A stretch of DNA of 64,000 bases from Ampelomyces quisqualis (taxonomy: Eukaryota > Ascomycota > Dothideomycetes > Pleosporales > Phaeosphaeriaceae). Below, piece by piece: positions 1-11,634 of this stretch (position 1 is its first letter; every line of letters begins with the position of its first letter). A model generated the notes under the pieces. It did no database searches and was not told the origin of the DNA. It saw only the letters and a list, made by a program, of their open reading frames with translations. Location of the stretch: assembly GCA_018398575.1 (NCBI GenBank), contig JAGTXZ010000018.1, forward strand, positions 2,728,001 to 2,792,000, given 5' to 3'. Both the position numbers and the translations under genes were made by a program.

Positions 1-186
1 ACGTCGGTATCGGGCCTCTAATTGCTCATACTCATTCCATAGCCATCGTCCGCTGGTGTAGCTGAACAAAGGATTCAAATCGGACCGGTGTTGGAAGGGC
101 ATTGACTGGCTACCACTTAAGGTGTGCAGTAGGCTTCTATAGCACGACTTTGTAATATCCATAAATATGCCTCGACGAAGTGTCAT
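1..186 (-). CDS. AIM9-like phosphotransferase family protein, N-terminal exon (cut by window edge)
   Basis: An ATG at 186 opens a frame of 62 codons that runs off the left edge without a stop. The translation carries the stretch LFSYTSGRWLWNEYEQL at about residues 41-57, a hallmark of the N-terminus of the fungal aminoglycoside-phosphotransferase-like family that includes AIM9 (altered inheritance of mitochondria 9). The leader before it, rich in R and S with KSCYRSLLHTL, fits a mitochondrial-type N-terminus. Full members have several hundred residues with a kinase-like fold, so only a small part is visible and the catalytic residues lie outside the window. The family call rests on recollection of the FTSGRWLWNE motif. 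Confidence 0.72.
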   Translation of the reverse strand, partial: MTLRRGIFMDITKSCYRSLLHTLSGSQSMPFQHRSDLNPLFSYTSGRWLWNEYEQLEARYRR

Positions 187-848
187 TGCGAAGAAAATTA
201 CAACAGAGAGACAAAGTTGGCGCAGATCAAGTTGATGAAATGATGAGATCGCAAAGACTTCAAATGCGCTGCTGCTGGGGTTTTAGCTCCGGCTGACTCC
301 CTTGTTAGGTAGGGTTAGCTGGCCTCTGGTACCGGTACTGTAACCTAGCCGCTCGCTTCCTAGCATAGTAGAGACGGCAACACTTTCCTCTAATTCTGGT
401 ATTTCTCCGCCAAGAGCTAGTCTGAGAAGCCAAAGGTCTCTGCCAAACAAATCAAAGCCGATGTATTCTTGGTTCGTTGTGACATCAAGTCCAAGGATGA
501 ATGCTCTGTGTACCGTGGGCCAAAGCAAAGATAATTGGCTGGAGAGGTTTGGGTTGATGTCAAAGGCGATGAAGGAGGGGGTGAGAACATCTCGCTTGTA
601 TTATACTTTTCAAGGTCGTAGTATCTTCAGTTGTGGAAGTCAAACACTTCCTGATGATGAGGGCACAATTTGACTCACAAAGACAAACCTTAAGAATGTT
701 TTTGATTCAATGTGTGCGTTATTTGCAAAGCTAATCGCTAGTCATCGAGCATTTCCAATTTCTATCATTCTCCAAGTATCATTGCTATATCAAGTCATTC
801 TTCGTTCACGCAGTCCTCAATACGGAAGAGTCCACATCCCTCCACTCG
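187..848. other. intergenic, nothing recognised
   Basis: Short frames occur on both strands but none has a recognisable motif, splice structure or clean start. It contains the upstream region of the left-edge phosphotransferase and the 3' flank of the minus-strand gene that ends at 849. Confidence 0.5.
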
Positions 849-3065
849 TCACAACTCATCATCGTCCCAGTCAACTTCGTCCTCAATCGTGTTGTCATAA
901 AGTGCACGCATCCCAGGCGCACTGTGGTGGCTGGTGCCGGAGCTGCTACTCTTGTTCGAAGGAGACGTGTCAGGCGTGGCTTTCTCTTCGACTGCAGTTT
1001 CATATCGCTTGTCTTCGTCACGCTCGTCCAAATTAGTTGCCTCCAGCTTGCTTTGTGCTTCGTTTCCAGACAAAGTGCTTTTTGGTTTCGGCTCTTGTGT
1101 GACTCCTGCAGGAGATGCGCTGCTAGGCTTGGTCTCGCTTGTGGTGTAAATTTTGGCCACTTTCTTGGGACGCTCGTCCAACTCTGCTACCTGCGTTGTG
1201 ACTTGTGCGTTCTCTTCACGCAAGTTTCTCTTTCGTTTCTGCGCTTGCTTGGATATTGCAGTAGACGCGTCGTTGGACTTAGTATCGCTAGTAGCCTCAG
1301 TCTCTGCGACTTTCGCGGAATGGTCGTCCAAGTCTGTCGCTTCGTTGTTGACTGCTGTAGTCTGCTGCTCCTTCGTGACCTTGAGATTGGCCTTTGACGG
1401 GGTTTGAGTCGGTGTAGCCGAATTGACTACCATATTATCAGGGGCTGTCATGGGCGGTGGCGTGGCAACCGAGAACCTCGAAGGCTGCGGTGTCGGTCGT
1501 AGGGTAGGAACACCTATCAAATTTGGCATGATCGCCGGAAGTTTGTTTAGAACAGGATTATTGGCCGAAGCCTCATACTGCTCCTTGGTAAAGACATCCT
1601 CGTCCCAGAGTTCGTACGGAGAGTTCATGTTTTCCGTATCCTTCCAATCAAACCAACCCACTAGGTTGTTGTCGAGACGTCGTCCAAAAGCACGCTCATT
1701 CTCGAGGTTTCTCTCATACACTTGAATGATAAATCCTTTCATCAAGCCCAGATCCCCAGCTGGTAGTGGTGGGAAAGGGTTCTCTCGTTCCGGAGCATCT
1801 GGGTCGTAGGTCGAAGTCAGGACACGTCTAACAAATCTTTGCTCGACCGAAGCCTTGACCCATGCTGGCTTGATGCCGTTGAAGCGTACGGGAGTGGTGT
1901 CGGAAATGCCAGCGAGGGTGAGGTACGTCGCGGCAAGTATGAGGCCGCACTCCGTTCCTACGTAGATTTTACCGTCTACCATGAGATACAAGTCTACGTC
2001 GCTAATGACTTTGGTGGGTCCGGTTTTGGGAACCTTGGGACGTCCGAGATCCTCCGCGTTGAAGCCACCGGGCTTCTCTAGCAGTAAAAGAGCCTTGACC
2101 TTGAGCTCTGCGGAAGGGTTGTTTGGTAATGTAGCGGGGTTGTAGCGCTGGAACTGCGCAGAGTGAAGGATCGGAATACTGTCGTCGTTCCAATGCTTGT
2201 AGGTGTGTTTGCATTCTGGGATCGCGACCACAGGTGCGAAGGTATCAGGTGCCTTGTATGGATTTGCCAGCACTTTCTTTGGCTTTTTTTGAGTTGCCAT
2301 GCTATTCTCAGTTTCCTTTGGGCTTCTAGACTGGACAGGACTTTGGCGCTGTTTCTTCTGAGTAGGTTCCGGTGCCTCTACGTCTACCTCCGTAATAGAT
2401 CGCTTAGACGAATTTTTACTGCTGGATAGAGGGCTGGAAGACGAATCTTCGGCTTTGAAGATTTCTTTTTTCTTCGAGACGGGCTCCGTTCCAGGGGATG
2501 ATGTGCCGTCGCGTTTGTCGAGCACATCTCCGGCGGTCTTGAGAGGCTCCTTGTTAGCCGACCGCTCTTTGCGCAGCACTGGAGCGTTTTCTTGTGCGAC
2601 ATTAGAATCATGTACATCCGTCGCTCTGTCAGCATCCATGCCGCTTCTATCCTTCTGGCAAGGGCTGCGAGACTTCTTCTTTCGCTTGTGAAGCTTAGTC
2701 TTCTTCAAGTTCTGCTCATCTAAGGACCTCACGCGGAAAGTCTCCCGCTCTCGCGTCGATTGTACCTGGTCGTTCCGCGTCACACGATCTTCTAGTCGCT
2801 TTTTGCTACTGGCAGGTTCCTTGGAATTGCCCTGCTGGTGCGCCTCTCCCGTTGCGTCGCTGTCTCGCTGGTCACGACGGCGAAGCTTTTCCTCGCGGCG
2901 CTTGCGCTTGTTATGTTGGGCAACAGCTCCGTTTTTATTCCTTGCGGCATCGTTCGAAGAATGTTTGTATCTGTTTTCCTGAGATGTGAGGTGATTGCTG
3001 ATATTGTTGAGCTGCTGCCGCTTGAGGGCCGCGGCCTCGTTGGCTGTGCCCGTTGCTCTAGGCAT
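849..3065 (-). CDS. hypothetical lysine/serine-rich, probably nuclear protein with three 50-residue repeats
   Basis: Single uninterrupted frame of 738 residues from an ATG at 3065. Residues 1-265 are highly charged and disordered, with many KR/KKR clusters that could be nuclear localisation signals (about 53-66, 121-135, 196-203). Residues 270-525 look like a folded core of unknown family, with motifs such as YKHWNDDSIPIL and IYVGTECGLILAATYL. The tail holds three imperfect repeats of 50 residues, each with an LD(D/E)(H/R) core (Asp580, Asp630, Asp680) followed by a TS(D/E)TK-like stretch in the first two. The protein ends in an acidic EDEVDWDDDEL. No catalytic motif was recognised. The basic ends and acidic C-terminus suggest a nuclear or chromatin-associated role, but that is inference only. 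Confidence 0.75.
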   Translation of the reverse strand: MPRATGTANEAAALKRQQLNNISNHLTSQENRYKHSSNDAARNKNGAVAQHNKRKRREEKLRRRDQRDSDATGEAHQQGNSKEPASSKKRLEDRVTRNDQVQSTRERETFRVRSLDEQNLKKTKLHKRKKKSRSPCQKDRSGMDADRATDVHDSNVAQENAPVLRKERSANKEPLKTAGDVLDKRDGTSSPGTEPVSKKKEIFKAEDSSSSPLSSSKNSSKRSITEVDVEAPEPTQKKQRQSPVQSRSPKETENSMATQKKPKKVLANPYKAPDTFAPVVAIPECKHTYKHWNDDSIPILHSAQFQRYNPATLPNNPSAELKVKALLLLEKPGGFNAEDLGRPKVPKTGPTKVISDVDLYLMVDGKIYVGTECGLILAATYLTLAGISDTTPVRFNGIKPAWVKASVEQRFVRRVLTSTYDPDAPERENPFPPLPAGDLGLMKGFIIQVYERNLENERAFGRRLDNNLVGWFDWKDTENMNSPYELWDEDVFTKEQYEASANNPVLNKLPAIMPNLIGVPTLRPTPQPSRFSVATPPPMTAPDNMVVNSATPTQTPSKANLKVTKEQQTTAVNNEATDLDDHSAKVAETEATSDTKSNDASTAISKQAQKRKRNLREENAQVTTQVAELDERPKKVAKIYTTSETKPSSASPAGVTQEPKPKSTLSGNEAQSKLEATNLDERDEDKRYETAVEEKATPDTSPSNKSSSSGTSHHSAPGMRALYDNTIEDEVDWDDDEL

Positions 3066-4093
3066 ATTGAATGTTTGGTGAGTGTATTAGCTCGTATACA
3101 GGTGAGTGGGTTGATGAAATAATCCAAGTCGATGAGAGACACAGGCTCTTTGGTCATTGGAGAAGGGCGGTGCAAGACAAAGACATTGTGTGGGTGTGGT
3201 CTTGTGGTAGCGCGCTTAGTTAGGCCCAGTCGTCACCCGCTTTCACTGCTGTTTCTCACAATAGCACAATGTTTTTCACGGTTCTGATGGTGGGGGCCGG
3301 TCCCAACAACGTGACACAGGGTGGACCCTGGGCCGCAGGCGCGGTCGGCAGAACACGTGGCCACGTGACGACGCACATCACGAGGAAAGTATCGCAATGG
3401 AGTACAAGTACCACCTGGAAAAACATCGAAGCTTTTCGGAAACAGTTCATCTCGTTTGCTGGGATGGAATGGTTTAATCGTTACTGGAAGGCGAAGATGA
3501 GTCAACTTGCTATGTCTGGCCGGATGAAGACGAACCCTTTGGTGCGTGAGACATCGTCCTTGAGACACCACGGCCTTTCGAATCCAAGACACGAAAAATC
3601 GCATAGGGTGCGCTGCGTTAAAAAGCCTCTAGGTCTTCCAGCACCATTATTCGCACACTGTCTGGCTGTGATACACGAACACACCCTCAAGTCTTTTATC
3701 ACCCTGCATCAGCCATCAGTTTAGGATAAATATCAGTCCCTACACGTACGTGATCATGCTACCTACCTCTGGTACTTACGATCTTGGTAACGGCCGTCGT
3801 GGTGCTATGTCAGCTCAAGGTGGCCAGAGGAACCACGGCTTTGTTCACATGACATGCGGCTACAAGGCATGCACGACCTGCCTATTCTTCGGATCCGTTT
3901 CCGAGACCGTCAATCCAAGGGTTCGAAAAAGGTCTCGTAGTATTTCTTTCGCATAGCCAATTTTTGCAAGTCCTCTACATTCAACGACCCAACAACCACT
4001 ACCGTCCGCCATCATCCTCGAAGTTGCGATTCTTCCAATCTTGAGTAGGCAGCTTCCCATGAATCGAAACATACTGCCAAATTCCAAACATTC
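3066..4093. other. intergenic, about 1.0 kb
   Basis: Contains the double E-box near 3354. A plus-strand frame at 3269-3724 lacks any recognisable domain and overlaps that regulatory palindrome, so it was not called. The left half is upstream of the gene starting at 3065; the right half is the 3' flank of the monooxygenase gene. Confidence 0.45.
3354..3367. promoter_or_regulatory. palindromic double E-box CACGTGGCCACGTG
   Basis: Two CACGTG hexamers separated by GC form a perfect 14-bp palindrome about 290 bp upstream of the start at 3065. CACGTG is the core of fungal bHLH regulators of the Cbf1/Pho4/SREBP type. Placement upstream of the lysine-rich gene suggests a binding site, but no expression evidence can be seen in sequence. 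Confidence 0.4.
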
Positions 4094-6856
4094 TCAGTTT
4101 CCCTTGCCAGGGACAAGAGCATCCTTGTGCCATCTAGTGGCAAGCAGTCTCTCCCTGTACAGCCATCCCAGGCCGACTGTAACACCTGGCCCACTGGCTA
4201 CCAGCAAAAACGTACCCTTGCACAGCACACTCAACCAGCTGTCACCCATCATGCCCGCCTTTTTCAAGTCGCCATACAAATACAGCAGCCACAAGCAAAC
4301 TGCGCCCATGGAGAAGATCTCGTCGCACTGCATGAACAAGCGAACGTATTCATCACCTGTCTGGCCCGCTGCGAGGTTGGGTACGAAAAGTGTGGCCAAT
4401 GAGCAAGGCGCAGCGTAAAGAGTGTACCACCACGTCACAGTTGAAATGGCGCACAGAACTCCGATCGTGTAGCGTATTGTCGGCAAGTCGCGGCTAGGGT
4501 CGTGGATTCGATCTTGTTTCATGGTGTCAGGCATGACTGTCTTCTTCAGCACGAATTGCAGGATACTGATGTATACGGGCATGGGCTGCCAGATCCAGTT
4601 CCAGTAGTGGCGCGTTTGCAGGTCAAGGAATGGCGAGAAGCATGCGAGGTTCGGGATGTAGTGGACGAGTAGCAGGAGTGGAAGAATGGAAGCTGTGTAG
4701 CCCATGTCTGTAAGGCGCATGTCTCGTGCGCGGAAGTTCTCGATGGGAGATTGAATGTAGTGCAGGAAACAATAAACGGCCATAAGAACTCCAATGCCGA
4801 AGAATTGGCTGTTATATCCCCATAAAAGCGGGCTGCAATATATCATTAGCCTCCAACATCGATAACAATCGTAATGACTTACACATAAGCAAAAGTCATG
4901 TAATTTGCAGTCCTTGCAGCTTCGATCAAGAGAATAGCGTAAACTGTGCCGACATCCGTGAGAAAGGTGAAAGACTGCCAGCTACTGATAGCATCGACGA
5001 ACTGGAACGATGCGAAGCACGCGGCAAGCCCGCGAATCCTGCTATCCACGAATTCGAAGCCATAGAAGCTTTCGTATATGTTCAGATGTCCTGGTTGACC
5101 AATCTTGCTGTCGACGCCAACATCCATGATTTGCTCAATGCGTTCAATCATCGGTGGAAGCGCGATCTATTTGTCATAAGTGATGCGATCGTTGGTGAAG
5201 TGTCGGCGACTTACACCCCACATGCAGTACACAGCTGCGGCAGAGATCCCAAGAAAGGGCAAGGCTTTGAGAGCGCGCAGCAGCTTCGACTCTACTTTGC
5301 CCACGCCTTGTGCAGGATTGAAAGGCATTGTTCCGTGGAGCGAACGTTCGGGGACTGGCAGGTAATCGATCTTAACGGCGCCGATGATCAAATCACAGCT
5401 TGTGTCGGTAAGACTGGGAGCTGTTAGCGATTAAAGAAAAAAGAGGAAGATTCGAGAGGGGTGTAGAGAGGCAGTAGGCAGAGTCAGATGGGGCTTTGAC
5501 TAAGCTTATGTACTCACATGTCACCGGCGTACGGAAGAATCCAGAACGCAAGTAACCACTGCTTCCATGTCTTCAGCGCATGTACACGAGTCAGTTCGTT
5601 GGCTACGGCCGAGATCGCTGTGACGCGTTGCTCTCGAATTTTCTGGTAGTTCTCCAAGTGCCTCACGATGTTGTCGGATGATGGTCTTCCTTTTTCAGCA
5701 TTGTTGACCATGTCTTTGAGTTCGTTAGCTAGCGCCGCAGCGGTCCTGAATCATCTTAGCCGCCCATTTAGACCTATCTGCTCAAACATAAACTTACTCG
5801 ATCGCGGTATTGCCTCCCTGGCCCAGATTCGGTGTCATCTTGTGGGCGCTATCTCCTATGCAGGCAATACGTCCCCATGACCAGCGCTTTAATTGAGCTT
5901 CCTCCGTTGCAACAAGCGTATAAGATATTTGGTTGTCCCAAATGGCTCCGAAACATACTTCGCGCGTTATAGGCTTGCTACAGAACTGCGCAGCGAACAT
6001 CTCCGCGTCAAGCTTCGTGTATCGAGGGATGTTAGGCATAGTGTACACCCTGTCAAGTCTCTTGAAGATGAACCAAAACACCCTGCTCTTGCTGCCGATA
6101 ATCATAGTTGAGCAGCCTGCCGTGTAGTTGACGTGGATATCTCCATCTTTGATGTGTTGGGTGGCTGTAGAGATGCCAAACAAGCAGCTGTACTCAGCTG
6201 AGACCGATTCCCTGTCCTTGATATCAAACATAGCCGGGTTTCGCGTATTCCCTGTTCTCCAAAGCTCTTCACGAACCTTACTGTAGATTCCATCGCATCC
6301 AACAAGGATGTCCCCACTAAAAGCCGTACCATCTTCACACAAAACAATGACCTCGTTGGTGTTGTGGTCTACTTTGGTAATTCGCTTCGCTACCTGAATT
6401 TTCGACTTGTCTTGGAGATTCCCGTACAGGGTTTGGAGCACAGTCTCACGTTCGACGAATGTGGTTGGGTAGAAAAGCCTAGCACTGGTCAGTATATCCC
6501 ACGTTGCTGGCGAAGGCTCAGTGCCGTGAACAGAAATAAATCCGTAGGGAAACATGCCTCTTTTGCATCAGCGGTATGCCATCCCCAGTGTAGATGAGAC
6601 TCCCGTCATAATAGCGATTATGGAAGTTTACCAGAGGCACAGCGTTCTGGGCGATGTCGTCGAAGCAACCTAGCTGGTCAAGAATGCGGCAACCATTGGG
6701 AGAGAACCCAATCGATGCGCCAACCTGTGGCGCTATGGTGTCACGAGCTTCTAGCAAGATATAGTCTATACTAGCCTTTTCGAGAGCATTCGCAAGTGTC
6801 AACCCCGAGATGCCACCACCACCGACGATCACCCGAAGCGGTCGTGAATCTACCAT
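4094..6856 (-). CDS. PaxM-type FAD-dependent monooxygenase fused to a C-terminal multi-pass membrane domain
   Basis: Six exons on the minus strand: 6856-6558, 6478-5798, 5745-5518, 5413-5215, 5166-4883, 4832-4094. They sum to 2430 nt (809 aa). Residues 1-470 form a class A flavin monooxygenase: GGGGISGLTLA dinucleotide-binding motif near 12-22, the DG motif (GDILVGCDGIYS) near 155-165, and the FAD ribityl motif GDSAHKMTPNLGQGG near 308-322. The segment LPVPERSLHGTMPFN is typical of the PaxM branch that epoxidises isoprenoid side chains in meroterpenoid and indole-diterpene pathways. About 340 more residues, with several hydrophobic helices, follow the usual PaxM end. Intron 1 is only consistent as a GC-AG intron (6557-6479); the other four are GT-AG. 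No polyketide synthase or prenyltransferase lies nearby, so the substrate is unknown. Confidence 0.85.
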
Positions 6857-8019
6857 GGTGAAGCTGTGTAGGATGTTGCGTTGGTGATCCAGGAAGTACT
6901 CTGTAAAAGTTTCCGCAATACCTCAATCTGTGTACTTGATAGCCGGGTGGTTATTGACGAAGATAGTCACATCAGCGCTGAGAGAGCATACATATGTCAC
7001 ATTCTCAACATGTTGATGCTGTGCCGCACCACCCTTGTGATATCTAGATGCCGCCAAGTGGCGTTACGGCCCTTTTTACAAGGTCCTCTGTGGCAATCGG
7101 GTAGGAAAGAAACAGTATTTCAAGATTGATCAGCTCACTTGGCGGTTTGCCGCAACAAGGCCGCCAACCAGATGTGGTATAACCGCTGTCGTGCATTAGT
7201 TGATCAAGGTTCATGCGATAATGGGTGCCCCTTTGGAAGGCGCAAAGGCTCGAAAGATACACGAGTCTCAGTGATGCGCGATTTTTGCCTGGTTGAATCC
7301 GCCGCGGAGATCGCGCCATTCTGCCAAACTGGAAGAAATGTGCGCATACAGGATGAGCATGCATGGTGGGTATGATTATGGCAGAGAATTTCCGGAGCGT
7401 CCCCTTTGCATTTGCGGAGCCGCCTGTGGTTGTTGGGCGTGAGAGCGCTCTAGCCACAAAGTTTTGATGTTCTGTGGCTTTCGCCCTAAACCCCAAGGCA
7501 GGCGTATATCTTAGTCATCGGCGTATATATAAGTACGGGGCAACTGCGCCGCCAATGCAAAGCGGGGAGAGAATTCTCTGCCATGGTTATCTGGCCAACC
7601 TGGTGGCCGAGTCACCACTTGGCTGTTCCGTCGACTCAACATTAGATTCTTGCAGTGCAATTGTATAGATGTAAGTTAAGCATAGCTATGGATGTGGCGT
7701 TGCGGCGTTGGAGAGGTCGAGGCTGGTCTTACATCTGCTTTTGGCGACACAAAGAATCAACAATCACGTTCCAGTACCAAGCGCTTATAACAACACAGTG
7801 AATGTATGACATGTTGATGGCCTCAACTGCTCCATTACCCGCCGAAGCGGACTGCACACATGCATGTTGTTAACGTCATGTGCGTGAACAAAAGCCACTC
7901 TATTTTTGCAGCACCCTACTGTTACAAGCACTGAAGCTTTTCGAACATTCTTATTTGAGATAAAAAAAGTTGCTAAGTGGTACTATCACTTATATCAGCG
8001 TCCTTGGGCTTCATGTCTG
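6857..8019. other. intergenic, about 1.16 kb
   Basis: Promoter side of the monooxygenase and 3' flank of the PL26 gene. A TATATATAAG stretch near 7524-7533 resembles a TATA box but is followed only by a very short unremarkable frame. No gene could be supported. Confidence 0.4.
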
Positions 8020-10923
8020 TCATTTCGAGGTCCCATTCGTACCCAGTGTAGGCACATCTGGCGGCCCTACCAATGCTAAATTCTCCATACCAGCGACACC
8101 GTACAAAGCTGCCGCGTTCGTGCTGACCCACTTCGCCTCGTCTACTGGAACCAGAACGTTGCTGCCACTAATTCTCTCGGTCTTCCATGGCGCATCAGGT
8201 GCCAATCCGTCTTTCGATCCGTCTCCCAGGTATTCCTGCCAGACACGAGGCACAAGCGTGGCGTTATTTCGCCTATTAGCGACGTAGGCAGTGAAACGAG
8301 AGTGACCCTGTTTGAGGTTGAGATTGCCAAAGTCTCTGCCGTACCGGGTCTTCTGCTCGGCTTTAGTCGCGCCGTAGTAGTAGCAATAGTCGAGGAATGC
8401 GTCCAGGAACGGCTGCGTGAGATTCTTTTGCGGCGTACCGAAGTGGTCCAAGAGCTGATCAATCGTCTCCAGTACTCCGAATACACCAGAAAGATGCGAG
8501 ACTGTAACGTTTCCGCTGTTGTTTGGATCCGTTGGCGGCGGACTCCATGCGCCAGTCAGTGCGTTGTAAAGCGCTTCACCTGTGACAAAGCCATTTTTCA
8601 GCTTCGGATACGTCGCAATAGCCTCCACTAGCTTGTCGTGTGAATCTTCCCAGCGAGGGCCCCTACGCTCCCATTCGATTAAGTAGGCTTGTGCAATGCC
8701 AGCCCAGTCCGTCCCAAAATTCAGGTACAAGGCTTCTGCGTCAGGAGCGTACACTACGCTTGGATCCCGGACTTTTCGTCGCGCGTCTACGCGAAGGAAT
8801 GACTGGTCGACATCAAGGACTTCTCGGATTATGTCCCCTGTGCGCTCATCTCCTCCTGAAATGTAATAGAATGCCTTTCGATAAACCGGTGTTGCGATGC
8901 GAGCTTGCTTCGCAGAGTCTGACCAACTATCGTACGGTGTCGACTGTCAGCATGAATCTCACACGTACGAAAAGTAGTGTGACTTACTGTTGCACTCCAT
9001 GTCTTGTTCCCAATCCGGTAAAGTTGCCTAAATGATAAGAATCTACTTCGCCTCCGTGTCGTACTTGATCGTGAGCAAGACGATACGCATCCGCACGCCC
9101 AGTGCGGAGGAAGTAATCCCAGAAAAACAAGTCTGGACTCAGCTCGCTATTGTCCCAGGCATAACCCCCGATATCGTATCTCCAAGTGTGGCGGTCGTCA
9201 TCGTATGTATGAATTATGTCACCGTGGTCCCAGTATCCATACCTAAAATTGTCAGCATTTTGGGCACTGCCAGGGTAGACATGTGGTGTCAAACGTACCA
9301 ACGCCGTTGCTCGACTTGGTTCTCATAGAACTTGATTAGAAAATCCATGTTTGACTCGATCTTCTGCGCCTGGGCGGATTCAACGGCCCCAGGAACACTC
9401 CAGTAAGAGCCAATAGCCTTGGTGTCGCGAATGTGCTCGGGCTCGGAGATTAACACAGGCGGATTATTGGTGTTGTTTGTGAGTGCCGAGAGTCTCTCGG
9501 AAGTCGGCGTGGTCTGGAAGGCATACAGGTACAGCTCGTTTGTGCGTCCGACACCATATGGTGTATCGTAACCACCCTCGTAATCCTCATATGTGATCTC
9601 GAGCGCATCCAATTGCTTCGCATATGTGTCTTGACCTAGACCGTCGTGGTATGGTCTGATGTCCATAGGTCCAGCTTGGGGACTGTAAAGCCACATAGTA
9701 ATCGATCCCGTGTCAGTTGCTGCGTTGGAGATATCCAAACTCGTCGGATACTTCTTCCAAAAGTCTCGTAGACCAACAGCAAGGCCCCCAACAGTTGCTC
9801 CACCAAGGTAAGCAAGACCGCCCGACCGTGTGCCCCCAGAGATTTTGACCCAACTTTGACCGGACTTTGTTCGCTTCTTGAGGTTGAAACCATCTGGAGA
9901 CAGCTGAGTCAACCGAAAGTCCGACCAGTTTGGAATCCATTGAAGACGGCTTGTCACTCTGGAATCCCAAGTACCCTTGTCTGGAGTTGTTGTGCCGTTG
10001 AACTGAGCTGACCGTACTGCTGCACCAGGATCGCGTCTCAAGCCGGTAATGCCCTTGACTGCCTCACTGAGCAGACCACCGTCAACACCTGCAATTCGAA
10101 CATGGCGATTGTACATTTCCTCGCCGGCAAGTGGCACATCAAAGCGAATGCCGATTCCAGAGATGAAATCTTTCTTCATGTCGCCGTCATAGATAGTAGT
10201 GTGTATGATGCGAATGGCTTCCGAATTGGCGTATAGATAGAAGCGGACCGTGAATGGAAACCATTCGCTATGAGCGCCTTCTTTATCGATAGCGTGTGTA
10301 CCTTGAACCGTAACCAATGTGCGCACTTCATTGCCCTCGGACACAGTGACATTGGAAACTTTGCTGGTGAAGCTGAGATATTCAATACCGGTGGCTTTTC
10401 CGTCTTCGTCATCGTCGGGTGTGCCGTCCTGTGATCTCAATACCAGGCGACCATTTGTACCAACCGTTTTGCTGCCGGCCTTGATTAAAGATACCAAGTT
10501 GCTGCCAGTAGTCGGGAACGTGACTGCAATCTTGCCGGTGCTCACGACAATGTTTTCTCCATTCTGCTGAACGTTGATGCCACCTTGTCGCCGTCTAAGT
10601 CGCGGAGCAGTCAAGTTTTCTGAGCCGGAAGCTGTGATAAGATACTCACTAGCTGGAAACTCGGTCGCTGCGAGAGCGTGCCCTGTCCACTTGAGTGAGC
10701 CGTCGGGCCAGTATGCTGTCGCCCACGACTGCAGTTGCGCATCACCAGAGGCAGTGAATGCCGTTAAGTTTGCGGCATGTTGTCCTCGTGGCCATGGCAA
10801 TCCGAAAGTTACTCCGTGGAGGTATTCCGGTGTTCCATCTAGCCATTTGACTTTAACAGCACTGCCTTCTGCCGCCACCTGACTGGCCAGGCTGGCTAAG
10901 CATACGACAGTTTTCAGCATCAT
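8020..10923 (-). CDS. secreted exo-rhamnogalacturonan lyase-like protein (PcRGLX/YetA-like, PL26)
   Basis: Three exons, 10923-9299, 9242-8988 and 8926-8020, total 2787 nt (928 aa). A signal peptide (about residues 1-18, ending VAA) is followed by the family's N-terminal segment YLHGVTFGLPWPRGQ, a long beta-rich middle region, and the conserved DHGDIIHTYDDDRHTW and GLGTRHGVQHWSDSAKQ blocks. These are hallmarks of the PcRGLX/YetA-like family, whose Penicillium member is an exo-acting rhamnogalacturonan lyase attacking the pectin backbone. The second intron uses the acceptor GATAG before 8926, which restores the RHGVQHW motif; the nearer CAG would break the frame. The length fits the family. Many N-glycosylation sequons agree with secretion. 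The likely role is plant cell-wall pectin degradation. Two adjacent ATGs (10923, 10920) make the exact start uncertain by one codon. Confidence 0.88.
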
Positions 10924-11634
10924 GGGAAAAGAGGAGAAACTTGACGGTATCTGCAGAAAAAGCGAGATCCGATGCGGTTTCTGGTACTAGGGATTGCCCC
11001 AATTTGTACCTGCATGATTGCACCCGCATACCCATGTGAACACCAAGTGAACACCAAGTGGCAATTCGCAATCTCGGTGGAACATCTCGAATCTAGCAAC
11101 CAAGTCTGCAACTAGTCTGGTGATGCTCCAAATCAATGGAGCGTACTTGACTCGTTTGGGATGGATTGTTCGCTATGACACGGGATGGATCATGGGGTGA
11201 TGGAGCATGTGGTGGATGGGGTCCCCGAATTTCTCCGCAATTTGGACTCGGGTCAAATTCTACCGAAGCGGCCTGCAAACCTGTCAACCGCAGGTCCGGC
11301 AAAAGGACACTCGCTCCACTCACAGACGAAGCAAGAAAACCTGTTGCTCCATTTAACGCTGCCCAGGGCTTGTCACCAGTGCGCCATTGGTGTTACTATC
11401 AAGGGGCTGTGGCCCATGACGAAACCACGAACCACAATGTACTGACTAGTTTCGGAAGAGGAGAGGAAGCCACAAATGGGCAACTGTGCAAAATCGCATG
11501 GAAATCTGTTCAGAGAGCGGCAATCATGAATGTCGTGTTGAAAAAGTAGCTTAAGTTATTCTCAATCATCAATTATATGCCGATGAGCTTCGTAAAGCTC
11601 TTGCGTGGCAATGGACCAAAGTACATTACAGTAT
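10924..11634. other. intergenic, about 0.7 kb
   Basis: Upstream region of the PL26 gene and 3' flank of the GH16-like/acyltransferase gene. It contains a duplicated GAACACCAAGTG near 11037-11058. No coding signal was recognised. Confidence 0.4.

Noticed and set aside
45..110. tRNA-like look (GGTGTAGCTGAAC ... GGATTCAAATC)
   Set aside because: No cloverleaf could be folded and the sequence lies within the coding exon of the AIM9-like gene.
3269..3724. 151-codon plus-strand frame
   Set aside because: No motif; overlaps the E-box palindrome and promoter of a convincing minus-strand gene.
5794..6555. Separate monooxygenase gene starting at the internal ATG 6555
   Set aside because: Its first 25 codons are intron sequence once the GC-AG intron is recognised; the N-terminal FAD motif lies in the upstream exon.
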